From: VFKU01 sp038916785
Lineage (GTDB): Bacteria > Hydrogenedentota > Hydrogenedentia > Hydrogenedentales > GCA-2746185
Assembly: GCA_038916785.1 (NCBI GenBank)
Contig: JBCLBO010000078.1
Location: 1-16,666, forward strand
Direction of reading: 5' to 3'
Length of the DNA stretch: 16,666 nucleotides
Notes under the pieces: model-generated
The model's input: only the letters and a program-made list of their open reading frames with translations
Database searches by the model: none
Told to the model about the DNA's origin: nothing
Position numbers and translations under genes: made by a program
Shown here: one piece after another, positions 1 to 6,623 of the stretch
Position numbering within the stretch: position 1 is the stretch's first letter
Layout of the letters: every line of letters starts with the position of its first letter

Positions 1-305
1 TCTCAAAGTTTCTTCCAATGTTTATTCTTAAGGAGAATGTCGACATTCCATTTCTTGTTGGACTTGATCAAACGAAAGCCCAGTGGAGGCCATTGGAACA
101 GGGTGTTTATCGTGTGGATATTGGAATCTCGCACCAGTCGCTATGGGCAACCAAAAAACGAATCTACATTGATTTTGATGGCGAGAGCGTTGAACAAATC
201 TACTGGCCCCAATATCGTATCCGGAAAAGAAAACCACGAGTTCAGCGTTCACAAGGGACAATAATTGGGGAAGTTCTTTGGCCTGAGATGAAAAATGAAA
301 AATAA
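1..305 (+). CDS. 3' end of an unidentified gene (partial)
   Basis: The open frame has no stop between the window edge and the first ATG at 18, so this is probably the C-terminal part of a longer protein (about 100 visible residues) whose start lies outside the window. It ends in TAA at 303-305. The segment is rich in aromatic and beta-type residues, with a basic run RIRKRKPR near the end, and its base composition is clearly AT-richer than the right half of the window. I see no signal peptide, membrane helix or known motif in the visible part and do not recognise the family. It may be accessory DNA, because a REP-like hairpin and a transposase relic follow directly. Confidence 0.5.
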   Translation, partial: SKFLPMFILKENVDIPFLVGLDQTKAQWRPLEQGVYRVDIGISHQSLWATKKRIYIDFDGESVEQIYWPQYRIRKRKPRVQRSQGTIIGEVLWPEMKNEK

Positions 306-422
306 CTCTCAGTGATTCGCAGTACCTTGGCAAGACAGAAAAGTTCCCGCGCCAGCAAGAACAGGAACCTCGTCGCAATCGTAACGTCAGTTCCAAGCTT
401 TTAGCCGTGACTAAACCAGAAA

Positions 423-457
423 GTAGCCGGAGGTCGGAGCAGCGCGGAGACCTCCGG
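423..457 (+). repeat. REP-like hairpin with 5' GTAG tetranucleotide
   Basis: A perfect 9-bp inverted repeat (CCGGAGGTC at 427-435, GACCTCCGG at 449-457) encloses a 13-nt loop and is directly preceded by GTAG at 423-426. A GTAG or GGAG tetranucleotide 5' of a hairpin is the hallmark of REP elements mobilised by REP-associated tyrosine transposases. The N-terminus of such a transposase starts 60 bp downstream. It could also serve as a terminator for the gene ending at 305, but there is no T-run. Confidence 0.55.
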
Positions 458-478
458 TACGCTCGAATACCGGAATTT

Positions 479-495
479 GCACTCTGAAGGAGTGC
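479..495 (+). repeat. Small hairpin upstream of the transposase relic
   Basis: Inverted repeat GCACTC (479-484) and GAGTGC (490-495) with a 5-nt loop, ending 21 nt before the ATG at 517. It lies between the REP-like hairpin and the transposase ribosome binding site. It is a plausible substrate hairpin or a 5' leader structure of the former transposase gene. A different hairpin occupies a comparable place before the second transposase fragment. Confidence 0.4.
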
Positions 496-510
496 CAGAA
501 AACCACGGAG

Positions 511-634
511 GCGCGCATGGCTTCGACCTTCTACGGCCTTCGATACCACATCGGGTTCAGCACGAAGGATCGCCGCCCCTTCATCCAACCCGGCTGGTGG
601 CCTCGCCTTCATGAATACCTGGGCGGCACGGTGC
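511..634 (+). mobile_element. REP-associated (Y1/IS200-like) transposase, N-terminal relic 1
   Basis: Residues 1-38 read from ATG 517 (starting MASTFYGLRYHIGFSTKDRR and ending HEYLGGT) match the conserved N-terminus of REP-associated tyrosine transposases. A good ribosome binding site, GGAG at 507-510, precedes the ATG. Homology stops abruptly at about 634, before the HUH motif (usually HVHLLV) and the catalytic tyrosine, so no active enzyme is possible. The frame runs on, without a stop, into the secreted protein that follows. The same 124 bp recur at 6682-6805 in the same orientation with about nine mismatches by hand count. Confidence 0.75.
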
Positions 635-2019
635 TTGGGAACAGTTTCGCCACCGCCGCCGGCATTTCTTGCCGAAGCTCGCTCTGTACCGCGATCGCCG
701 TATTGTGCGTGCTCGCGATCCAGGCGTTCTCCGGAAATGCGCGCTCCCAATCCTTGTCCGCACAGGAGATTGCGGAGACTAACCGTCAAACTACCGAGCA
801 AATTCTGACATCGGCGTCGTACGCGTTTCGCATCCATGCGCGCAAGAAAGACGACCCAACGCGGGATTACACCGTCGACCATGTTCTTCGCCGCGATGGC
901 GATGCGTTTTTTCATCTGGAGCTCGATGCGGATCCCTCAGCCGCAGCCCCCGACGCGCACACCGTAGTTCGTGTGCACGCGTTTGACGGCAAAATCCTTC
1001 GCGAGAACGAGTTCGCATACGCCTTTGCCGACTCGCTACTGCACCCCGGCGAACGAGGCGGCCGGCTGTTAGATTTCTTCGAGCGAGCAATCTCGGCCGA
1101 TCGCATCGCACCGATCAACACGTATAGTTCGCGGCCCGGAAGGAAACCATTCGGTCTCATTGCCGAGGGACTGCGTTTTCGCCTGCCGGGCGACTTGCTC
1201 AACGACCAATATGCGCTGGCCGCTTTCGCCGTCCCGCGCATGCATCCGCCGATCTATTATCATCGGATCCTGTCCGATTTAGATTCCGAGGTTATCCGGG
1301 AAGATGGCGATTTGATCACGTTCAAGTGTCTCATGTCGCCCACCCCCGACGAATTGATGGCGCTCCATCCAGAGCTGACCCGGCAACTCGCGGAGCGAAT
1401 ATATCGGCGGTGGGAGGCGACCCTGACCTTCGACATCGGCCGCGGTTGCCAGGTGACCAGTGCCGTGATTTATGACCATGACGCGGGGGTCGTCGCAAGA
1501 GAACTCAGCGACGTAAAACTCGTCCAGGATCCCGATTCGGGAGTCTGGTATCCGGCGTCCTATTCGCTGGTCAGCTCTGACGGATACTCCTTCAACGTTG
1601 CGATTCAGTCGATGTCGTTTGCCCCAGTGGCCGCTGAAGTGTTCTCCGAAGTCTTCTTCAATCAACAGCCGATCGACGACGAAATCAACAAGCAAAGTGC
1701 GCGCTTTCTCCTTCGACCAGTGGAGGACTACCACGAGGACGCCTACTTTAGCCCCGATCGAGACGGACACGAGGAGTTGTTGCGCATCGCTCGAGACGAG
1801 GTACTTACAGGAGCCGACATCGTCGTATCGGCGGAGGACATCCCGGAGCTCTCTGAGGGCTCCGGGAACGACGACCCGCCCGCGCCTCCCGCTGCCCAGC
1901 CTCCCGCTCGCGATCTCGACGGCCGCTGGATTCAATGGCTTGGGGCAGTGGGGATCGTCCTGTTGGCAGCGGTGGCCGCTATAGCAACCATGCGCCGAAT
2001 CCGTGCGCGGAGACCGTAG
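517..2019 (+). CDS. LolA-like secreted, membrane-anchored protein with chimeric N-terminus
   Basis: This is a 500-residue open frame. Residues 1-38 are transposase-derived. A hydrophobic stretch at about 55-72 followed by NARS-Q looks like a Sec signal peptide. A soluble domain of about 370 residues follows, then a Pro/Ala-rich linker near 455-466, a membrane helix at about 474-492 and a basic tail. The domain resembles LolA/outer-membrane-lipoprotein-sorting-like proteins: it opens with a helix, has many beta strands, a GVWYPASY segment and a closing F..EVFFNQQPIDDE element comparable to the second such protein at 4402. This is fold-level recognition only. Two starts are possible: ATG 517 with a good ribosome site, giving a fused product, or GTG 631 (codon 39), giving a more usual signal peptide but with no clear ribosome site. 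The gene ends 10 nt before the C39-like gene and is probably cotranscribed with it. Confidence 0.6.
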   Translation: MASTFYGLRYHIGFSTKDRRPFIQPGWWPRLHEYLGGTVLGNSFATAAGISCRSSLCTAIAVLCVLAIQAFSGNARSQSLSAQEIAETNRQTTEQILTSASYAFRIHARKKDDPTRDYTVDHVLRRDGDAFFHLELDADPSAAAPDAHTVVRVHAFDGKILRENEFAYAFADSLLHPGERGGRLLDFFERAISADRIAPINTYSSRPGRKPFGLIAEGLRFRLPGDLLNDQYALAAFAVPRMHPPIYYHRILSDLDSEVIREDGDLITFKCLMSPTPDELMALHPELTRQLAERIYRRWEATLTFDIGRGCQVTSAVIYDHDAGVVARELSDVKLVQDPDSGVWYPASYSLVSSDGYSFNVAIQSMSFAPVAAEVFSEVFFNQQPIDDEINKQSARFLLRPVEDYHEDAYFSPDRDGHEELLRIARDEVLTGADIVVSAEDIPELSEGSGNDDPPAPPAAQPPARDLDGRWIQWLGAVGIVLLAAVAAIATMRRIRARRP

Positions 2020-2029
2020 GAGACCGTAG
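2010..2029 (+). repeat. Perfect 10-bp tandem duplication forming a ribosome binding site
   Basis: GAGACCGTAG occurs twice head to tail (2010-2019 and 2020-2029). The first copy carries the TAG stop of the upstream gene. The junction creates AGGAG (2018-2022), 7 nt before the ATG at 2030. The duplication therefore appears to supply both the intergenic spacer and the Shine-Dalgarno sequence for the next gene. Confidence 0.7.
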
Positions 2030-2698
2030 ATGTGGCCTAAGCTCGCGTGGGCCGTCGTTCTGTTGTCCGGCCCCGCCCTTGGACAATCCGCCAATCCACA
2101 TCCGGACGGAGACATATATGGCGTGGACTTGCTCCAAGGAGAGCGCTTTCGCACCCTCGGTTGCGCGGCCAATTCAGTATTCGTCGCCCTGCAACTCTTG
2201 AGGCCCGATCTGGATATCCCCTTCTCGGAAATCGAGAAGGACCTGCCGCTTGATCGCTTGTGCTCCGGCGCTGAAATCGTTCGCGCCCTCGCACGCTACC
2301 CAGTGGGCGCGAGGCCCAAACGTGTCCGACTAGAAGACGCGATCCCGCCGGACGGACAGGTGAGCATCGTATTCGTGAAGCCTGAGGAGGGAAACGGCCA
2401 CTGGTACCTCATCGCTAGGAACGCCGGTCGCGTATCAACCTTCGGAAAGGGTGATGTCTACGAGGTCCGTAATTACGACATCAGATACGTTCAGGATCGC
2501 CTGAGACTGAATCAGCAAGAGCTTGAGAAAGCAGGTAAGCCTAACGACCGATCGATGGCGGTGGTGATCCAACTGTCGCGCGAGAAGCTGGTTGCCGGGC
2601 GACCCATGCTCGCACTCGGCGGCGCCGCTACGATAGGGCTAGCCTTTCTGTTGATCTTCCGATCGCGGAAAACCCGACTCTCGCCGACAGTCCAATAA
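2030..2698 (+). CDS. C39-like peptidase-fold protein, membrane-anchored, possibly degenerate
   Basis: The 222-residue product has a Sec signal peptide at 1-19 (hydrophobic core ending in ALG), a papain-like C39-type core, a C-terminal membrane helix at about 193-210 and a basic tail (RSRKTR). The candidate nucleophile is Cys45 in LGCAANSVF, at the start of the first core helix, and the candidate His is His124 in GNGHWYLI, as in C39 peptidases. The usual Asp about 16 residues after the His is not in register; the nearest is Asp142. Ala replaces the Gly that normally follows the Cys. It may therefore be a weak enzyme or a non-catalytic binding protein. The start is supported by AGGAG 7 nt upstream. 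It follows the LolA-like gene by 10 nt. C39 domains cut double-glycine leaders, but an extracytoplasmic, single-pass version without an ABC transporter is unusual. Confidence 0.6.
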   Translation: MWPKLAWAVVLLSGPALGQSANPHPDGDIYGVDLLQGERFRTLGCAANSVFVALQLLRPDLDIPFSEIEKDLPLDRLCSGAEIVRALARYPVGARPKRVRLEDAIPPDGQVSIVFVKPEEGNGHWYLIARNAGRVSTFGKGDVYEVRNYDIRYVQDRLRLNQQELEKAGKPNDRSMAVVIQLSREKLVAGRPMLALGGAATIGLAFLLIFRSRKTRLSPTVQ

Positions 2699-2809
2699 CC
2701 CGCTCCCACTACCTAACATTAACGCATCAGCGCTTCACGATGCCGACGTAACCGGTGTTCCGATAATCGGGCACGTGCAACGATCAGGCCTTCTTCGCCT
2801 TAGCGACCT

Positions 2810-2842
2810 TAGTATTCCCTGAGCTTGTTTTGGAGGGTGCGG
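2810..2842 (-). pseudogene. Relic of the 3' end of a sigma-54 response-regulator gene
   Basis: Read on the minus strand this segment encodes RTLQNKLREY followed by TAA. That is the end of the recognition helix of the Fis-type HTH that closes NtrC-family regulators; the intact regulator in this window ends RTLRNKLKEY plus six residues. The DNA also aligns with 7008-7039 in the same orientation at roughly 27 of 32 positions by hand. Homology disappears upstream of the helix, where the GGTAAATA repeats begin. The best reading is a leftover of a second regulator gene or of a recombination event; a chance match is unlikely but not excluded. Confidence 0.45.
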
Positions 2843-2870
2843 GGTAAATACGGTAAATAGAGGGTAAATA
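2843..2870 (+). repeat. Three GGTAAATA direct repeats
   Basis: GGTAAATA occurs at 2843-2850, 2852-2859 and 2863-2870, with spacings of 9 and 11 bp, followed by GGGACAG. It abuts the NtrC 3'-end relic exactly. Phrases such as GTAAATAGGGACAG often occur next to REP-type transposase genes, so this may be mobile-element debris; a protein-binding array is the alternative. Confidence 0.4.
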
Positions 2871-3149
2871 GGGACAGCGGAGCCGTTGAAAAAGCCCCGT
2901 TCTCCATCCAATTGGCAGCCGCAAGACGGACTCGCTCGATGAAAATACCAATGAAAGTGAAGCCTCCATCATTCGGGCGAACGCGACAGGTCTGTCAATT
3001 CGACTTTTTTCGACAGATCCACTGTACCCTATCACCAAATTAGCCGCTTTATGAGTACCCAGAGAGTGACTTCACGCGTACAAACTGCGAACACGTAGGG
3101 TGCGCGATACGGACTCCTTCGTCAACCACACAAAAAGTCGAAAAATGTC

Positions 3150-3180
3150 TTGACAAAAATCTGCGCTTCAAGCTTATAGT
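3150..3180 (+). promoter_or_regulatory. Sigma-70-like promoter for the second half of the cassette
   Basis: A perfect -35 TTGACA (3150-3155) is followed by TATAGT (3175-3180, spacer 19) or, one base earlier, TTATAG (spacer 18). Transcription would start near 3187, about 20 nt before the GTG at 3206. The spacer is slightly longer than ideal. No promoter this clear was seen before the first cassette gene, so 3206-6587 may be an independent transcription unit. Confidence 0.55.
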
Positions 3181-3205
3181 ATCGGTCATCGCCAGGGGAT
3201 TAGCC

Positions 3206-3892
3206 GTGTCCATCCTTTCTTGCATGCTGGCAATCTTTGCTGCTGGTCGTCCGTCCGACACGGCCACATTTCGACCGCCGTATCTTCAGGAACACGAATT
3301 GCCGGTCCACAGTTCTGAGCGACTCTGCGGAGCGTACTCAGCATGGAGTGCTCTGCACATCGCTGGCATTGAGACGACTCTCGATGATTTAATGAATGAA
3401 ATGAAAATTAGTGTTGAGGGCACCACTGTTCTCGATATCACGAAAGTCCTGCAAAAGAGAGGCCTGTCTACCTCTGTCGTTATGATCCCACGCGCCAAAC
3501 TAAGCGAGCAAAAAAGCCCTTTCATCTTGTGGTCTCGGCCACCGAACTCCGGCGCCTCTAAAAAGCTCGACTCGGACGACTTGCCGCAACCAGTGAGCGG
3601 CAGGGTTGGCCATTTTGTTGTCGTAGTTCCGCTTGACGGCGACGAGTGGCTCTGGCTGGACGGCCCCAAGCGCGCGGCGCGAATTAAGAGTACGAATTGG
3701 GAAGCACCGGAATCTGTCAATGGGTGGGACGGGACGGCAATTCTGTTTTCCCATCCCGCCGCATCGGTACCGTGGATCGATCTTTCGGCGATTCTGCTAG
3801 GTGCAATTGCGGGTCCTGTAGTGATCGCCGCGCGCGTTAAACGGAGGAATGGCGACTTGGAAAACAGCCGTGGTGAACCGACCAAGGCGTAA
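3206..3892 (+). CDS. C39-like cysteine peptidase, membrane-anchored
   Basis: The 228-residue product starts at GTG 3206, with AGGGG at 3194-3198 (7-nt spacing) and a promoter just upstream. It has a short hydrophobic N-terminus (1-13), a C39-type core and a C-terminal helix at about 190-208 followed by RVKRR. The predicted triad is visible: Cys41 in LCGAYSAWSAL, His136 in GHFVVVV, and Asp152 in WLWLDG, 16 residues after the His. The usual oxyanion Gln six residues before the Cys is His35 here. Between Cys and His, a D-x-x-L-x-x-x-L-x-x-x-G-L pattern (residues 77-87) resembles the C39 helix that carries the leader-binding face. It lies 60 nt upstream of the 12-Cys protein, a plausible substrate. 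This copy looks more catalytically competent than the one at 2030; orientation outside the cytoplasm is inferred from the signal and tail. Confidence 0.7.
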   Translation: MSILSCMLAIFAAGRPSDTATFRPPYLQEHELPVHSSERLCGAYSAWSALHIAGIETTLDDLMNEMKISVEGTTVLDITKVLQKRGLSTSVVMIPRAKLSEQKSPFILWSRPPNSGASKKLDSDDLPQPVSGRVGHFVVVVPLDGDEWLWLDGPKRAARIKSTNWEAPESVNGWDGTAILFSHPAASVPWIDLSAILLGAIAGPVVIAARVKRRNGDLENSRGEPTKA

Positions 3893-3952
3893 ATATAAAT
3901 GGCAAAACGATACTGCCGGGTCACACCAACAACAGGAAGGGAGAATCGAAAA

Positions 3953-4414
3953 ATGAGAAGGGTTATCGCGCTACTGTCAACAAAGGGGTATGTTGCTATC
4001 GTTGTTCCGCTCTCTCTGCTGGCGTACGTGTTCCAAGCAGAAGCTGCCGTTAGATACCCGCAAATCGATCCCGGCCAGTATAGTTCGATAATCGGCGGAA
4101 CGGATTACGAGGACTGCGGCGAGTCGTTGACCGGCTGTGGCGGAGGATCGAGTACTCCGTCGTGCAACATCGGGGACAACGGAGACATATATTGTCGAGG
4201 CCTGCCTGCTATGTGCACGGACACAACCAAGAACCACACTTGCAGATCAGGCGGTTCCTGGCCGGAATGCGCGTATCCACCTTACCCCTTCGATTACAAC
4301 GATTGCTCTGGAGGCGGCTCGTATTCGGGATGCAGTCCGTACACTGGGACTTGCTCTGTGGCGGCTAATACTGACGACGGTTGCTCGGGAAGCACGTCAA
4401 AGTGCGTCTTCTAA
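3953..4414 (+). CDS. Secreted 12-cysteine protein with a double-glycine-like pro-region
   Basis: The product has 153 residues. ATG 3953 is chosen over the in-frame ATG 3899 because AAGGGAG (3937-3943) lies 9 nt upstream and a classic signal peptide follows directly (hydrophobic 13-27, cleavage near AEA-AV, residue 32). Residues 33-49 form a short pro-region ending in IIGG. The mature part is Gly/Ser/Cys-rich with 12 Cys at 55, 62, 71, 81, 88, 97, 106, 118, 127, 134, 144 and 151, including four CX6C pairs; most other gaps are CX8C or CX9C. An even count suggests disulfides or metal binding. Counting back from Gly49, hydrophobic residues sit at -4 (Ile46), -7 (Tyr43) and -12 (Ile39), as in double-glycine leaders. 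I do not recognise the family. It overlaps the next gene by 13 nt. Confidence 0.75.
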   Translation: MRRVIALLSTKGYVAIVVPLSLLAYVFQAEAAVRYPQIDPGQYSSIIGGTDYEDCGESLTGCGGGSSTPSCNIGDNGDIYCRGLPAMCTDTTKNHTCRSGGSWPECAYPPYPFDYNDCSGGGSYSGCSPYTGTCSVAANTDDGCSGSTSKCVF

Positions 4415-5589
4415 GCAGGTCAGCGGCGCTACTGCTCGCCTCGGTGTGGCTGATTCCTACCGCCTTTTCGGCCGCGCAAACGCCGACCGTAGCGGATCTC
4501 TGCGCCGTCCTCAAGGCGCAAGACGAGCGTATCCGATCAGTACAGGCCGAATGGAGCAAGAGCCGATACTCCACTGATCCGTCAGACGCAGGAAAAAAAC
4601 TGTACGATGCTACTGTGGTGTTGCGATGGACCCGAGAACGGGTGTTCGCGCAAATTACGAAGACCCAATATAAGCTGATGCTGGGCGGGCTGATTGCGGA
4701 CGAATACACCGATGTCCGCAGCTATGCGGACTCAAGGGAATGGAGCAAGAACCTCACGTCCCGGCCTCAGATCGATCACCACGAAGGGAACATCTTTCCC
4801 GCACTGCCCACTGCGATTGATCCATTTCAGCGCCATGGAGACATCGAAGCGGCTTCTCCCATCCACGGCATGTATCAGTATATTGGGCCAAGTTATATCC
4901 ACTTATTTCTGAATGATAACGCCCGAGTCGAGGCCATCGATGGTGGACTTCTGCGTATGACGAGCGCGCCATCGGGCGCCAGCCACGTCGCCTACTTCAT
5001 TCTTGATCCTAAAAAAAACTTCACCCCAGTCGCCTGTGGATTCGTCCCCGGCAAACCCGACGATTCGCAATTAAGCCTGAAGACCGAGCTACGCGATTTC
5101 AAGCAGATCAACGGCATCTGGATCCCGATGGAATCCGAAACGTGGAGTCGCTCTCCAAATAACGGAAGCCAGATACGTACTGTCAGCAGGCTCAAGAAGA
5201 TTGACTTGAACATCCCTCTGTCGGATCAGCAGACGGATATCGCGTTCCCAGTCGGCACGAAGATCAACGACCGCATTGCCGGCCTCAGCTATACCATCGG
5301 CGCGGTGCCTGCTGTGGTAGCAGATCCCTCGCTCATTGATAACCTGTACGAGATGGCGGAGAGCGACTCGCCGATGACGGTGCCTGTCGCGGAAACGGCG
5401 CCGTCCGAAGAGGCCATGAAAAGGAATCTCGCTTCCGTTCCCAAGAACGCCTATCTCGAACGAATCAAAAGACTTCGGCCGACGCGCCTTACATATACAC
5501 TTTTCGTCGCGGCCTCAGCAGCGGGCCTACTCCTTACGTTCTGGCGGCGGGCCTCGACTAGAAAAAAACAACGAGATCAACAGCCCTAA
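4402..5589 (+). CDS. LolA-like secreted, membrane-anchored protein
   Basis: The 395-residue product starts at GTG 4402, chosen over TTG 4381 because GGGAAG (4387-4392) is well placed and the product then opens with a standard signal peptide (MRLLSRSAALLLASVWLIP, cleavage near FSA-AQ). A helical start with DERIRSVQAEW is followed by a beta-rich domain with phrases typical of LolA/outer-membrane-lipoprotein-sorting-like proteins: FKQINGIWIPMES and a closing IAFPVGTKINDRI. A membrane helix near residues 364-383 and a strongly basic tail (RRASTRKKQR) end it. Its layout matches the protein at 517. The start overlaps the 12-Cys gene and the stop overlaps the DUF1573 gene, which indicates translational coupling. 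LolA proteins bind lipid chains in a beta half-barrel; lipid or lipopeptide binding here is inference. Confidence 0.6.
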   Translation: MRLLSRSAALLLASVWLIPTAFSAAQTPTVADLCAVLKAQDERIRSVQAEWSKSRYSTDPSDAGKKLYDATVVLRWTRERVFAQITKTQYKLMLGGLIADEYTDVRSYADSREWSKNLTSRPQIDHHEGNIFPALPTAIDPFQRHGDIEAASPIHGMYQYIGPSYIHLFLNDNARVEAIDGGLLRMTSAPSGASHVAYFILDPKKNFTPVACGFVPGKPDDSQLSLKTELRDFKQINGIWIPMESETWSRSPNNGSQIRTVSRLKKIDLNIPLSDQQTDIAFPVGTKINDRIAGLSYTIGAVPAVVADPSLIDNLYEMAESDSPMTVPVAETAPSEEAMKRNLASVPKNAYLERIKRLRPTRLTYTLFVAASAAGLLLTFWRRASTRKKQRDQQP

Positions 5590-6587
5590 TGTGCTCGCAA
5601 ACAATATCGTTTATCCTCTTTTTGAGCGGCACCCTCAGCGCTTCCCCGGAAGAAGTCCTGTCTGCTTCAACTCTTCCATCGACAGTAGATCTGGGCACAT
5701 TCTTTTCTGGCAATACAGACTTGGTCCGGCGGGAATTCGCCTTCCGAAACGACACTGAGTCCGCGCTGACCTTCGCCCGAGTAGCAACCGACTGCCATTG
5801 CATCACTGCCGAACTGGATGAAGCCTTGGTTGCACCCGGTAAATCCATGAAGCTCTCCGTAACCTTAGACCCTCGATACTTGAGCTTCGGCCGGTTCGAG
5901 CACATGGCATTTTTAATTACGAACGACCCCGTTCCAAAGCAATTCGTCATCAACTTTAGCGGTGAACTCCAGGACCGGGCGACGCAATTGTACGCGTCGC
6001 CCCTGAATGTATTCGTGATCGCTTCCAAGAGCGGCCAGAAGTCGGTAAACTTCCTCCAACTCAGGCGGGCCGGGGACAAACCGATTGGCGAACTAAGCGT
6101 CTCGACATCTGCTTCCTGGCTTCACGCCAAGCTAAAGCCCTATTCCGATCCGAACACTCAGGATATCCGGACCCGTTTGGCGGTCTTTTTTGAAGTCCCA
6201 CCAAATACCCACGGCGATCTCGTCGAACATGTTGTAGTACACGGAGCGAGTCCAGAAGACCAATTGACCGTTCCCGTTTTTATCAAGTATCACCCAGAAC
6301 CGCCCACAACCCAACGGTTCTTCATGCTAGAGGCGTTGCGAGATACGGTCAGGATCCCCCTCAATCCGACATATGTCAAAGCGTTGTTTGCCATTACCTC
6401 ACACACATTCGAATCCGATTCCTTAACTCTCGAATCCCTCGACATGCCTACGGCGGGTGAACGGTCACTCAGTGCGATTGTGTCTGTGAAAGACGACCAT
6501 CGCGATAAAATCGCCACCGGCGTTCTCCGATGTATAATGGACGGAGGCCCGGACAGCTTCGAGATTGTCTTCGTACATGCTCCCTAA
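5589..6587 (+). CDS. Secreted DUF1573-domain protein
   Basis: The 332-residue product starts with an ATG that shares one base with the preceding TAA (TAATG), so translation is coupled. The N-terminus is a signal peptide (hydrophobic 5-15, cleavage near LSA-SP). Residues 33-125 show the DUF1573 pattern: DLGTFFSG, then REFAFRNDTESALTF, a CHC motif (Cys69, Cys71), an APGKSMKLSVTLDPR segment and the TNDP element. The remaining 200 residues appear to be further immunoglobulin-like beta sandwich domains. No membrane helix is seen at the C-terminus, unlike four of its neighbours. DUF1573 proteins are extracytoplasmic and often adjoin secretion or peptide-processing genes, but their biochemical role is not established. 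It is the last gene of the cassette. Confidence 0.75.
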   Translation: MCSQTISFILFLSGTLSASPEEVLSASTLPSTVDLGTFFSGNTDLVRREFAFRNDTESALTFARVATDCHCITAELDEALVAPGKSMKLSVTLDPRYLSFGRFEHMAFLITNDPVPKQFVINFSGELQDRATQLYASPLNVFVIASKSGQKSVNFLQLRRAGDKPIGELSVSTSASWLHAKLKPYSDPNTQDIRTRLAVFFEVPPNTHGDLVEHVVVHGASPEDQLTVPVFIKYHPEPPTTQRFFMLEALRDTVRIPLNPTYVKALFAITSHTFESDSLTLESLDMPTAGERSLSAIVSVKDDHRDKIATGVLRCIMDGGPDSFEIVFVHAP

Positions 6588-6623
6588 GCCTGTGCGCACG
6601 TTGCGCCGATGGCCCACTTGGGA

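Larger units (their letters stand above)
2699..3205. other. Gene-free spacer inside the cassette
   Basis: This 507-bp gap separates the first two cassette genes from the last four. It holds a short relic of an NtrC-type C-terminus on the minus strand (2810-2842), three GGTAAATA repeats (2843-2870), a weak TCTGTC/GACAGA inverted repeat (2991-2996 and 3012-3017, not followed by a T-run), and a sigma-70-like promoter at 3150-3180. The rest, about 2871-3149, shows no gene I can support; the 84-codon minus-strand frame at 2784-3038 looks spurious. Confidence 0.5.

Noticed and set aside
28..915. 295-codon minus-strand open frame
   Set aside because: It crosses three unrelated regions, including the reverse of the transposase relic, and the same reverse-strand phrase recurs at the second relic.
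2989..3017. Intrinsic terminator in the cassette spacer
   Set aside because: The stem is only about 6 bp with a large loop, and the T-run falls inside the loop instead of after the stem.
2784..3038. 84-codon minus-strand frame in the cassette spacer
   Set aside because: Its frame is not the one that carries the NtrC remnant; no signal, motif or ribosome site supports it.
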